The position numbers and the translations under genes are program-made. A stretch of DNA of 50,788 bases from Armatimonadota bacterium (lineage in GTDB: Bacteria > Armatimonadota > UBA5829 > DTLH01): assembly GCA_016190935.1 (NCBI GenBank), contig JACPPP010000169.1, positions 1-50,788 of the forward strand. The letters run 5' to 3'. The notes beneath the pieces are model-generated. The model ran no database searches. It was not told the DNA's origin and saw nothing but the letters and a program-made list of their open reading frames with translations. Within the stretch, counting starts at the first letter, position 1. Each line of letters begins with the position of its first letter. This document shows positions 27,747-36,854 of the stretch, in pieces.

Positions 27747-29189
27747 CTACTTTATCCGCTTCAAAACCTCGATCTCAAACGCGGCCTTTCTGCCTACTGG
27801 AGGTCGCTCCCAGAACCCCTTCTCCCACCTCGGCCACATCAACTGGGACTCCCATTGGCCATATGCGTTCCTCAGCTCATCTACAATCTCCGGGTGCTGC
27901 TCGGCCAGGTTCTTGGACTCGGCAATATCTGTGGAAAGATCATAGATCTGGAGCAGCTTTCTGTCCTCGCTTCTCATATATCCATACCGGTTCGTATACA
28001 GCCTCTTGTACGTTTCTGGATCTTCATAGAGTTTGTCGTATTCCACTGGATGCTTGACCAACTTCCATCTGCCCTTACGGACAGCGTATCCTTTGTCAAA
28101 GCTCTTATACATTTCTAATTCTCGCCAGAACAGGAGCTCGTGTGGGGGTGTCTTTCTCTTGCCGGTTAGATAGGGGACAATATCTACTCCGTCCATCACA
28201 CGATCTTTGGGCAGCATGCCACCTGCTGCCGCCACTGCCGTCGCAAAGATGTCAACCGAGATGACTGGCTCTTTATACACCTGCCCGGCTGGGATTTTCC
28301 GCGGCCACTGGAAGAGGAACGGCACTCTTATTCCGCCCTCCCAGAACCTTCCTTTGCTACCTCTCAGCCCGCCATTATTGGAACCCGCCGCGCCGCCGTT
28401 ATCGCTTAGGAAGAAGATCAGCGTATCCTGCTCCAGTCCGGTCTCTCTCAACTTATGCAGCACCGCGCCCACGCCGTCGTCAACAGCGCTCACCATTGCG
28501 GCGTAAACCCGACGGAGATTGTCGCTGATGTGCTCGAAACGTCCAAGGTATTTCTGTGGAGATTGCATTGGAATATGCGGTGCGTTGTAAGCCAGGTAGA
28601 GAAAGAACGGCTGGTCCTGATACCGGTCGATAAACGAGACTGCCTCACGCGTGAATGCGTCAGTCAGGTATTCCTTGTCGTCGTAGACTACCTCCTGGTT
28701 CCTATAAATGGGATACCAAAAAAGGTTGGACTCGTCCGGCGTTAGATCAGTATAGTTATGTGCGCCGCCCAGAAATCCAAAGAACTCATCGAACCCTCGA
28801 TTTAGGGGATGATGCCCAGTCGACATGCCAAGATGCCATTTCCCGACGGCCCCTGTTGCGTAGCCATTCTCTTTCAGGGCGTCAGCAATAGTTATCTGAT
28901 CTAAGGGTAGACCCGCATTCTCGTCGATCGTAAGTGAAGTCTCTGTTGTGCGCTCCCACGGGTTGTACTCGTGTCCAAACCGCTGCTGATACCGGCCCGT
29001 TAACAATCCCGCACGAGACGGACTGCAAACAGGGCAGGTTACGTAGCCATCAGTGAACCTGACTCCGTTCTGGGCAATAGAGTCTATGTTGGGTGTCGGG
29101 ATGTCTTTGCACCCATAGCAGCTAAGATCCCCGTACCCCTGGTCATCCGTAAGTATCAAAATGATATTTGGTTTGCGTCTCTCTGGCAT
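27747..29189 (-). CDS. Arylsulfatase-family sulfatase (Cys-type formylglycine site); no obvious signal peptide
   Basis: PNIILILTDDQGYGDLSCYG; CPVCSPSRAGLLTGRYQQRFGHE (CxPxR). Confidence 0.9.
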   Translation of the reverse strand: MPERRKPNIILILTDDQGYGDLSCYGCKDIPTPNIDSIAQNGVRFTDGYVTCPVCSPSRAGLLTGRYQQRFGHEYNPWERTTETSLTIDENAGLPLDQITIADALKENGYATGAVGKWHLGMSTGHHPLNRGFDEFFGFLGGAHNYTDLTPDESNLFWYPIYRNQEVVYDDKEYLTDAFTREAVSFIDRYQDQPFFLYLAYNAPHIPMQSPQKYLGRFEHISDNLRRVYAAMVSAVDDGVGAVLHKLRETGLEQDTLIFFLSDNGGAAGSNNGGLRGSKGRFWEGGIRVPFLFQWPRKIPAGQVYKEPVISVDIFATAVAAAGGMLPKDRVMDGVDIVPYLTGKRKTPPHELLFWRELEMYKSFDKGYAVRKGRWKLVKHPVEYDKLYEDPETYKRLYTNRYGYMRSEDRKLLQIYDLSTDIAESKNLAEQHPEIVDELRNAYGQWESQLMWPRWEKGFWERPPVGRKAAFEIEVLKRIK

Positions 29190-29259
29190 ATTTTCGAACC
29201 TCCTCTGGCTTGATAATACTATCCCGTTTATTCATCGAGCATCGAACATTTGGGTAACC

Positions 29260-29302
29260 TGCACTATTCACTTGGCACTCGTGAATAGTACAGGTTATTG
29301 TG
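29260..29302. repeat. Hairpin repeat overlapping the stop codon of the Tat sulfatase
   Basis: TAACCTGCACTATTCAC-TTGGCACTC-GTGAATAGTACAGGTTA; 17 bp arms with one mismatch and a 9 nt loop. Confidence 0.85.
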
Positions 29303-30776
29303 GGCGCTCAAAGTAGTATCTTGGCCACCGTGGCATCGACAGCTCCGACTCCCACTTCGCCAGAGCTTTGGTCAAATGCTGAACCACCTTAGGATGTTCA
29401 GTCGCAACATCGTTCTTTTCGCCTATGTCTTCTGTCAGGTCGAAGAGCCTCACAGGCTGATCGCCTACATTCTCGAAACCGCCTTCTCGAGATTTCACGA
29501 GCTTCCATCTCCCGCTACGCACGGCGTAACCCTTGTGGAAGCTTCTGAACATCTCCATCTCGCGCCAGAAGAGAAACTCGTGAGGCGGCCCATCCTTCAG
29601 CCCGGTCAGGTATGGGATCAGGTTCATGCCGTCCATAACCCGGTCTTTAGGCATCTTCCCGCCAGCCGCGGCTACGGCAGTAGCAAAGATATCCAGTGAG
29701 ATCACCGGTTGGCGATAGACCTGCCCGCCTTTGACCCGCCTCGGCCACTGGAACAAAAAGGGCACGCGTATGCCGCCTTCAAAGAAAGTGCTCTTGTAAT
29801 CCCGAAGGGGGCCGTTGCTTGCTCCTCCCGGAAAAACTTTCCCCGGACCAGAAAACGTTCCGCCGTTATCGCTCAGAAAGAAGACCAGCGTATCCTGTTC
29901 GAGACCCAATTCCCTCAATTTGCCCAGTATCTCGCCCACGCTGTCATCGACCGCGCTCATCATCCCCGCATAGCTTCGGCGAGTTTCATCAGAGATGTGC
30001 CTGAACCTGTCAAGATACTTCTGTGTTGCCTCCAGAGGCCCGTGCGGGGCATCGTAAGGCAGATACAGGAAGATGGGTTTGTCACGATGCCGCTCTATGA
30101 AAGAAACTGCCTCTTTGGTCCATTCCTCCGTGAGAAACGGTATTACGTAATCAACAGGCTCTGTGCCCCTCATGACTCCATTGTTCTGGTAATTCGGCTG
30201 ATAGTTGACCTTGGGTCCCACCGTGTCCAACGTACCATAGAACTCATCGAAGCCGCGTCTGAGGGGATGATACTTTGGCGCCATGCCGAGATGCCACTTT
30301 GAGATCACTCCGGTAGCGTAACCTGCGGCCTTAAGCGCATCGGCTATTGTTATCTCCTCAAGCGGCAGACCTCTATTTGCATCTATTACGCCTGTCCCAT
30401 ACCAGGTTCTGGGGCTGAAATTGAACTCGTGGCCGAAACGCTGCTGATACCGCCCCGTCAGCAGCCCCGCGCGAGACGGGCCGCAGATAGGAGCCGAGAC
30501 GTATCCGTCCGTAAACTTAACACCATTACGGGCTATGGAATCGATATTTGGAGTTGGGATATCTCGGCAACCATAACAGCCTGAGTCACCATATCCCTGG
30601 TCATCCGTGAAGAATACGATCACGTTCGGCTTGCGTTTCTCCGGGCCGGCCTCCGCAAGAGGCAGACCCTCTATCAGTAGCGCGGCCGCAGTGGCGCCCG
30701 TGAGCGCCAAAAACTCTCTGCGGTCCAACGGCAGACCGCGCTCATCTTTACCTCTTACATCCTTTTCTCTCGTCAT
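29295..30776 (-). CDS. Arylsulfatase-family sulfatase with a Tat-type signal
   Basis: LDRREFLALTGATAAALLIEGLPLAEA; PNVIVFFTDDQGYGDSGCYG; ICGPSRAGLLTGRYQQRFGHE. Confidence 0.9.
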   Translation of the reverse strand: MTREKDVRGKDERGLPLDRREFLALTGATAAALLIEGLPLAEAGPEKRKPNVIVFFTDDQGYGDSGCYGCRDIPTPNIDSIARNGVKFTDGYVSAPICGPSRAGLLTGRYQQRFGHEFNFSPRTWYGTGVIDANRGLPLEEITIADALKAAGYATGVISKWHLGMAPKYHPLRRGFDEFYGTLDTVGPKVNYQPNYQNNGVMRGTEPVDYVIPFLTEEWTKEAVSFIERHRDKPIFLYLPYDAPHGPLEATQKYLDRFRHISDETRRSYAGMMSAVDDSVGEILGKLRELGLEQDTLVFFLSDNGGTFSGPGKVFPGGASNGPLRDYKSTFFEGGIRVPFLFQWPRRVKGGQVYRQPVISLDIFATAVAAAGGKMPKDRVMDGMNLIPYLTGLKDGPPHEFLFWREMEMFRSFHKGYAVRSGRWKLVKSREGGFENVGDQPVRLFDLTEDIGEKNDVATEHPKVVQHLTKALAKWESELSMPRWPRYYFERPQ

Positions 30777-30793
30777 ATCATAAGATCTCCTTC

Positions 30794-30819
30794 AACCCGA
30801 ATTATTCACGAGGAACGAG
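30794..30819. repeat. Single-arm copy of the AT-rich 3'-end repeat
   Basis: AACCCGAATTATTCACGAGGAACGAG, abutting the stop codon of 30820..33906. Confidence 0.8.
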
Positions 30820-33800
30820 CTACCTGTTCCTGCTTGCTGCTGGGCTTGCAGCGGCGCGTATTCTCCAAACGAAACCCCCCGGTGAACACGCAGTATGTAT
30901 GTCCTGTTTCATAAGCGAGATCGGGAATGTCCAAAGCATTGGATTATGGTAGTATTCAAGGCCCAGCGCACGACTACCGTCCACCTTGACCATAGCAGGC
31001 TGATCCCAGACCATATTCTGGCGGATTGCAATGTTGTGCCAGGTGCGACGAACTATCTCAAGCCCTAAAGCCTCAAAATGAGGATCGTTGCTTCTGACCA
31101 TTGCTGTAGCTACTGCAAGTGTGGAATACGAAGGAACCATGAAAGTAGCATAACCGGGCGTGGTATCTTCACTGCCATCGGGACGACAGGCAAGTCTGAT
31201 CCCATACTTGGTAGCAGCATAGTTCAGTCGCTCGAGTGTTGACATCACCCTAATAACCCGCCGCTCCGGCAGGATGCGGGGCAGAGAGTGCAGGTTTGCA
31301 AACAGGTCCCCGATTAGTTGGTCGCAGGCCACAGTATCTGATTTCTTGCCTGTAACGCTGTCGTTGTATAGAAAATAGGAACCGACAGGCTCGTTCCAAA
31401 GTCTCTCTTCAAGTGAGCGGCTTCCCTTACGGTACCATGAGCGACATTCCTGTGCAAACTCGGTGTCCCGCTGCATCTTAGCCATCCGCTCTACTATGCC
31501 TAATGTGGCCAGCCAATAAGTGGATACGTGCGGGGCTGCCCCTTCCATGTGCCAGGCATCGAGGTAGTGACCACCAGCGTGAACATCCGGCAGGCCATCT
31601 CCATCTTCGTCCCTCGTGAACATGAACTTCAGGCCGGCCTTCACCGAAGGATACCACTCATCGAGCACCTTGTCATCACCTGTCGAGAGCCTGTAACGAT
31701 CCACCATGTGAATGTATACCTGTCCGTCTATCGCAAGCTGCTGACCGAACCACGGGCGATCAGCCTCGGTGCTGGGCCCCGTGCCTAGAACAGAAGGTGT
31801 CTGGCCAGTATCCCGCTTCTGATAGTGTTTATAAGCCCTGAGTTTCCTCAAGCCAAGTTCCGGAAAGAGCAGGTTGACAGCCCACTCGCCGAATTCGTCG
31901 TTGGCTATACAGGATTGCTGGACACATGATATAAGGCTTTCGTTAACACAGAAAAACCCATCCTTTCCCCACCAATGCTTGGGGTCCGGGCTCTTCATTA
32001 TGAAACTCTGTTGAGACAGGAGGCCGAGTACGTTTATCAAGGAGTCCTGCAGCCAGCCCGGCAGTCGCTTTTCACCATATACTACCTCCTGCCAGGCTAG
32101 CACTCGATTCAGCAGCGACCTGTGCTCACGAGCCAGGTATGCTGCTACAGCAGCAGGGCTTTTGAACCGTGTGGCATACATGTTCACGTAAGGGTTTCCG
32201 TGGAATGATTTCCAATTTGGCGCGCACCACGCCAGAACAAATCGAATCGTCCTACTCTGGCCAGGCTCAAGAGAGAAGTCTACGGCAGCGGATGAACCAA
32301 CATCATCCGCAGAAGGTTTTGGGAGCGTCGAACCTATGCTGTTCCAAGTTACGGCGTGCTCACCCAACTCCCCACCAAACCGCACGTTTTCCTTGCCGAT
32401 TACTAGAAGAGCATAGCTTCGTTCAAAACCTTCCTCAAAGGTTTTCACCGTGACACCTGTAAACTCGCGTCCAGCAAATCGGCGTCGGGTTTGAGAAGGG
32501 CATGACTGCTGAGAAATGTCGACACCATCTTCTAAGCCAGCGAATGACTCCGCCTTGAACCAAGAGTCCAAGCCGTCCAGTCTGTCAGGGGATATCGATT
32601 TGACGGAATCACGATAGGCCGTGTCCAGTCCGTATTTCCTCGCCAGATAGCAGCCGATGCCGTTGGTCTCGTCATCAGTCAGCGCTCGGTTATAGAGGAC
32701 GACTTCTCCGACAATCATGTAGGGAGTGCGGAAAGGAGCGTGAGCGCCAAGAAAGGGAGGCATTGGAAGCATGTTTGGCGTTGCCGAACTGCTGTTCGAG
32801 GCCAGCGGACGGTCGACGCCGTCAATCGCAATGCTGGTTGTATCGCTGATCGGCCCGGGCTTCTTTCTTACGCAGATGATGGTTGGCTTGCCCCAATGGC
32901 CCTTAAACGTGTTAGCATTGGTCATCGCACTGCCGCCAGCGCCAGCCACCCAATTTACCCTATTAGCGGTAGCTTCGACCTCGATAGCCGTCCCTAAGCC
33001 CGCTTCGCCGCCGGCGCCCCAACTGACGATGTGGGTAGCGGAAGCACCAGCTTTATATACCGTGCCAAGGAAAAAGACAGTAAACGCAGGATCGCCGCCC
33101 CACGCGGCTCCGCTAACACCTTTCTGCTGGGCGGGCAACTGGAAACGAGGATCGCTGCCGTTGGAGATACACTTAACCCCTGGGCGGCCGTTCAGCTCTC
33201 TTGCAACATAGGTGTGTGCTTGTCTTGCCTTCCGCGGGCCGGAGAAGCTGAATGCGAGTGTCCCTTTCTGCATCCGGCTACTGGTATTGTGCAACTGCAC
33301 CTCGAACACCGAACCCGGCGTGTTGGAGCCAACCGAGTCACCAGGAAGGAATGGAGTCCATGCACGAAGAGCAACGCTTACCGGGACATCCGAATCATAT
33401 TGAACATCTGCTACAGGATAGTGGCCCCAATAGCTGATATCCCTTACCTCCTGAACCCCCTCAACAGGATGCAGAGAGAGCAAAGTGGTCTTTCCTTCAA
33501 CGGATATCCCAAGGAACGGCAAGCGACGGACAGGCACATTAGTTCTTGTCGCAGCGCCATCGGCATTCTCCAAAGCAGCTCCGTGGTCAACCAAATCGAC
33601 TACCGCTAGGCACCTTCGTTCCATATAGTTGCTGAATATAGTGCCGGCGTAATCGAGAGTGCCGTCCGTACCGAGACTGATGAAACCGGTGCCAAGTCCC
33701 CCGAGCGGCATCCCCGGCAGCATATTGCCACCACGATAGATGACTCCGGTAACAGGCACAGTGAAACCTTCGGCAGGGAAAGCCGCCCACTGCCTTCCGG

Positions 33801-33906
33801 GAAGGGAATCAGGAAAAAGTCTTGCTTCCCTTCCGGCGCTGACGGATCCCGGCATCAGAATCGCAACGGTCAAAATGACAATCAGCATCCTGTGGTTCAT
33901 AGTCAC
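30820..33906 (-). CDS. Secreted GH116-like glycoside hydrolase, paralog 3, with a LamG-like insertion in the N-terminal beta-sandwich
   Basis: MPLGGLGTGFISLGTDGTLDYAGTIFSNY; HYLDAWHMEGAAPHVSTYW; extra ~235 residues with LamG-type EVVLYNRALTDDETNGIGCYLARKYGL. Confidence 0.82.
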   Translation of the reverse strand: MTMNHRMLIVILTVAILMPGSVSAGREARLFPDSLPGRQWAAFPAEGFTVPVTGVIYRGGNMLPGMPLGGLGTGFISLGTDGTLDYAGTIFSNYMERRCLAVVDLVDHGAALENADGAATRTNVPVRRLPFLGISVEGKTTLLSLHPVEGVQEVRDISYWGHYPVADVQYDSDVPVSVALRAWTPFLPGDSVGSNTPGSVFEVQLHNTSSRMQKGTLAFSFSGPRKARQAHTYVARELNGRPGVKCISNGSDPRFQLPAQQKGVSGAAWGGDPAFTVFFLGTVYKAGASATHIVSWGAGGEAGLGTAIEVEATANRVNWVAGAGGSAMTNANTFKGHWGKPTIICVRKKPGPISDTTSIAIDGVDRPLASNSSSATPNMLPMPPFLGAHAPFRTPYMIVGEVVLYNRALTDDETNGIGCYLARKYGLDTAYRDSVKSISPDRLDGLDSWFKAESFAGLEDGVDISQQSCPSQTRRRFAGREFTGVTVKTFEEGFERSYALLVIGKENVRFGGELGEHAVTWNSIGSTLPKPSADDVGSSAAVDFSLEPGQSRTIRFVLAWCAPNWKSFHGNPYVNMYATRFKSPAAVAAYLAREHRSLLNRVLAWQEVVYGEKRLPGWLQDSLINVLGLLSQQSFIMKSPDPKHWWGKDGFFCVNESLISCVQQSCIANDEFGEWAVNLLFPELGLRKLRAYKHYQKRDTGQTPSVLGTGPSTEADRPWFGQQLAIDGQVYIHMVDRYRLSTGDDKVLDEWYPSVKAGLKFMFTRDEDGDGLPDVHAGGHYLDAWHMEGAAPHVSTYWLATLGIVERMAKMQRDTEFAQECRSWYRKGSRSLEERLWNEPVGSYFLYNDSVTGKKSDTVACDQLIGDLFANLHSLPRILPERRVIRVMSTLERLNYAATKYGIRLACRPDGSEDTTPGYATFMVPSYSTLAVATAMVRSNDPHFEALGLEIVRRTWHNIAIRQNMVWDQPAMVKVDGSRALGLEYYHNPMLWTFPISLMKQDIHTACSPGGFVWRIRAAASPAASRNR

Positions 33907-33956
33907 TCCTCAACCTAATGCTTGAAGGGATGCTCAGCAGATTGTTCGGTTCTTCT

Positions 33957-33968
33957 GCACTATAGTGC
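33957..33968. promoter_or_regulatory. 12 bp perfect palindrome upstream of GH116 paralog 3
   Basis: GCACTATAGTGC. Confidence 0.3.
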
Positions 33969-33984
33969 GTTCGATATCTACCAC

Positions 33985-34112
33985 CTGAAACGCGAAGACA
34001 CGAAAGCCGCGAAGGCCACGAAAGCTGTGTATGAAAGACTGGTGGACAGCCCGGAAGACATATCAGGTTGGGCTTTTCGTGTCATTCGTCCTTTCGCGTC
34101 TTCGTGTTTCAA
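33985..34112. repeat. Imperfect ~40 bp inverted repeat built of ~9 bp CRCGAARRC units
   Basis: CTGAAACGCGAAGACACGAAAGCCGCGAAGGCCACGAAAG versus the reverse complement of CTTTTCGTGTCATTCGTCCTTTCGCGTCTTCGTGTTTCAAC. Confidence 0.75.
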
Positions 34113-34235
34113 CATGCACAAGGACAACTTTCGACAGTAATAAATTTCAAATCCAGCTCCAACAAGGGTGCGCAGACCAGCCAATACGCATAAAGCAGTC
34201 TGAAGCAACTGCTGATGCTTGCGAATAAGTCGGCG

Positions 34236-36725
34236 CTAACCTTTTCCAGCCTGGATCATTCTGTAGACCATGCCGCCTGGCTTGGCCGGGCCGGACGCAT
34301 CCTGACCCAGAACGGCGGCGGGAACACCCCAAAGCCCCATATTCTGATAGTAATCGACGCCGTAGCTCCGCACGCCGTCATCGGTCTTTCCGCTGTTTAC
34401 GTTCACGCCGTCCCAGGTGTACCCCTGCTGGCAGGAATATGCATCCAGGCACTTCCGCAGCAGATCCAGACCAAAGTCCTTCTGGCCTTCATACATGAAG
34501 AGCATCGAGGTGTAGTAGGTCGTGAACTGAACATAGGTGTAGTTACCGGTAAGGTAACCTTCGATGTCTGTCTTCCAGGCGGTGCCGTCCGGGCTCACGT
34601 AGTTCGGCGGGATTCCCAGCTTACTTATCTTGCAGGACTTGCGGACGAGTGCAAGGGTCTTATCGACATTCTCCTGCGGAAACACTCCAGGCACGCCGTG
34701 CTGGTAGGCGAAGAACTGTCCATCGAGTCCCGGAGTGAAGAGCGCATCGTGCTTGCGGCCGGTTTCAGGCTCGTGGAAGCACATATAGTGGTCTCCAGCC
34801 CATAGGTGCTCCTGGAGCGCTCTTGCTCCGGCCTGGAGGTAGTCATCCATCTTCTTGGCGTGTGCTGTGTCGCCCATTTTCTCGGCCCAGCGGCGCATCA
34901 TCCGAGCATGCGCCATTCTGTAGCCTCCCCCGTGTGAAACATAGCCGTAGTAGGGCCTGTCTTCGAACCACTCCGTATCATAGGCCAGAGTGGAATCCGT
35001 GCCCTCGGTCGGCATTGCAACAATCTGAGAAAGGCCGTAGTTCGGCCTCATGTTGAACGCCCAGTCCGTATTCCGCTTAGCCGAATCATAGAACTCCTTG
35101 AGAAAGCTGTCATCGCCGGTGATCTTCCAATACCTGTCGAGACGCACCATGTAGTTAGAGCCGTCCATCACAGCCTGGTAGCCGCGCGACGGGTAGACCA
35201 TCTCATAGAACTCGGAAGGGTCCATGCCGTCGCCCTGATCCCCCGTCGTACCTCCAAAAACCCAGGGTGGGCGTCCGTCCTCGAACTGGTAAGCCTTGCA
35301 CGCTCTAAGGGTGGAGCGTTCACACTCCGGGAAGAAGTAGCACAGAGGGATGTTGCCGCATGCGCTGTTCGGGCTTGTGTCCAACTGCGAGCAGCTTCGC
35401 GGCGCTTCGTTGAGAGCAAATATCCCGTCTTCAGGTCTGCACCAGTCTCCAACAGGGGACTTCGCCTGTGCCCAGATTCCTGTGCGGGTGATCATGTGCA
35501 GGTTGTTGATCAGCGAATCTGCAAGCCAGCCGGGAATCTCAGGCGTCTTGAAAGCCTCTTCCTGCCAGGCGATGATCCGCTTAAGCATGCTGCCGTGTTC
35601 TTTCGCCAGAAGTTTCGCCACGGCGGGAGCGTCCTTGTGAAACTTTGCGTACATATGAGTGTACGTATTGCCCCCCGTATCGGGCGCGCCATTGCCCTTC
35701 CATTCCGGCGCGAACCACGCCAGCACGTAGCGCACCGTCTTCTCCTGGCCGGGCTCAAGAGTAAAATCGACCGCCACGGATGAGCCGCCTGTCTCGGGAT
35801 CGGTCCCCGGCAGGCTCCTCGCAATCCTGGCCCACTTCGGCCCGTCCGTGCCAAGCTCTCCACCCGTTCTGGGCTTCTCATCGCCGATAACTCCGAGCGC
35901 GTAGCTCATCTTGCAGTTCACATCTGATACGTAGACGCCGGACGGGCCGTTCTTGAGTCGCTTTCTGACGATCTTATGCTCAGGGACGTTCGGAAGTACT
36001 CGCGCATAGCCCGCCCACGGCATGAACATCTGCGGGTCAAGTCCACTCTTGTGAGAGTCGAATCCAGGAAAGCTGAAGGCGAGGGTGACAGTCTGTCTGG
36101 AAGCCGACGTGTTGGCAACATGGACCTCAAATACGGCCCCGGGCGTGTCGGAATCAGCGGCCCAGCCGGGGAAAAAAGGAGACCATGCACGGCAGGCTGC
36201 GCTTACCGGCGCAGTCGTCTTGAACTGTAAGTCCGCTATGGGATAGTGTCCCCAGTAGTCGATTGATTCGGCTTTCTCTACGCCCTCCAGCACCATCTGA
36301 GCGGCGAGAGGAAGGGGCTCTCGACCGGTGTCGTACTTCTTAGTCTCGCCGGTTGTCAGCACCCAGGTCTTCCCACCGACGCTCACGCCCAAAAAAGGTG
36401 TATTGATCGGTCCACCGCGCGGAGTCAGGTGATTGAAGATCGAGCTGTATCCAAAGGCTCCGGAAGACTCTATGTCGATACAACCTGTATCAACGCCGCC
36501 TAGCGGCACACCCGAAACCGGGCGCGGCTCGCTGCGATAGATAATCCCGGTCACCGGCGTGGAGTAACCCGCTGCCTTGAAGGTAACCCACCTGGCGGGG
36601 GTCAGGTTCTCAGGAAAAAGCAGCCCTCCGCCGGCAGCCCAGCTTCCTGTGTGAGCAGTAATCGCAATAACGATGATTAGTGTTAGCTTTGATGCCAATT
36701 GCGATAAGAGCAAGCAGTTTCGCAT
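34236..36725 (-). CDS. Secreted GH116-like glycoside hydrolase, paralog 4 (likely start MRNCLLLSQ; the open frame extends to 36821)
   Basis: GVPLGGVDTGCIDIESSGAFGYSSIFNHLTPRGG; LNEAPRSCSQLDTSPNSACGNIPLCYFFPECE; close to paralog 1. Confidence 0.8.
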   Translation of the reverse strand: MRNCLLLSQLASKLTLIIVIAITAHTGSWAAGGGLLFPENLTPARWVTFKAAGYSTPVTGIIYRSEPRPVSGVPLGGVDTGCIDIESSGAFGYSSIFNHLTPRGGPINTPFLGVSVGGKTWVLTTGETKKYDTGREPLPLAAQMVLEGVEKAESIDYWGHYPIADLQFKTTAPVSAACRAWSPFFPGWAADSDTPGAVFEVHVANTSASRQTVTLAFSFPGFDSHKSGLDPQMFMPWAGYARVLPNVPEHKIVRKRLKNGPSGVYVSDVNCKMSYALGVIGDEKPRTGGELGTDGPKWARIARSLPGTDPETGGSSVAVDFTLEPGQEKTVRYVLAWFAPEWKGNGAPDTGGNTYTHMYAKFHKDAPAVAKLLAKEHGSMLKRIIAWQEEAFKTPEIPGWLADSLINNLHMITRTGIWAQAKSPVGDWCRPEDGIFALNEAPRSCSQLDTSPNSACGNIPLCYFFPECERSTLRACKAYQFEDGRPPWVFGGTTGDQGDGMDPSEFYEMVYPSRGYQAVMDGSNYMVRLDRYWKITGDDSFLKEFYDSAKRNTDWAFNMRPNYGLSQIVAMPTEGTDSTLAYDTEWFEDRPYYGYVSHGGGYRMAHARMMRRWAEKMGDTAHAKKMDDYLQAGARALQEHLWAGDHYMCFHEPETGRKHDALFTPGLDGQFFAYQHGVPGVFPQENVDKTLALVRKSCKISKLGIPPNYVSPDGTAWKTDIEGYLTGNYTYVQFTTYYTSMLFMYEGQKDFGLDLLRKCLDAYSCQQGYTWDGVNVNSGKTDDGVRSYGVDYYQNMGLWGVPAAVLGQDASGPAKPGGMVYRMIQAGKG

Positions 36726-36764
36726 CCTGAGCATGCTGAGCTTGTCGAAGCACGAAGGGTGCGG
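36721..36764. repeat. REP-like palindrome overlapping the 5' extension of the GH116 ORF
   Basis: CGCATCCTGAGCATGCTGAGCTTGTCGAAGCACGAAGGGTGCGG. Confidence 0.6.
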
Positions 36765-36837
36765 AACTGCGAGTGGCGGCTGCCATGGCAACTGGCGCAA
36801 GTACCGGTTCAGCATAATCAATTTCCTCCTTACGTTA

Positions 36838-36854
36838 GTGAATAATTCGGGTTA
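36838..36854. repeat. Single-arm copy of the AT-rich 3'-end repeat, supplying the stop codon of 36852..37652
   Basis: GTGAATAATTCGGGTTA. Confidence 0.75.

Noticed and set aside
29260-29302. Rho-independent terminator
   Set aside because: The hairpin is AT-rich, overlaps the stop codon and lacks a U-tract; its sequence recurs at other gene ends, so a repeat family fits better.
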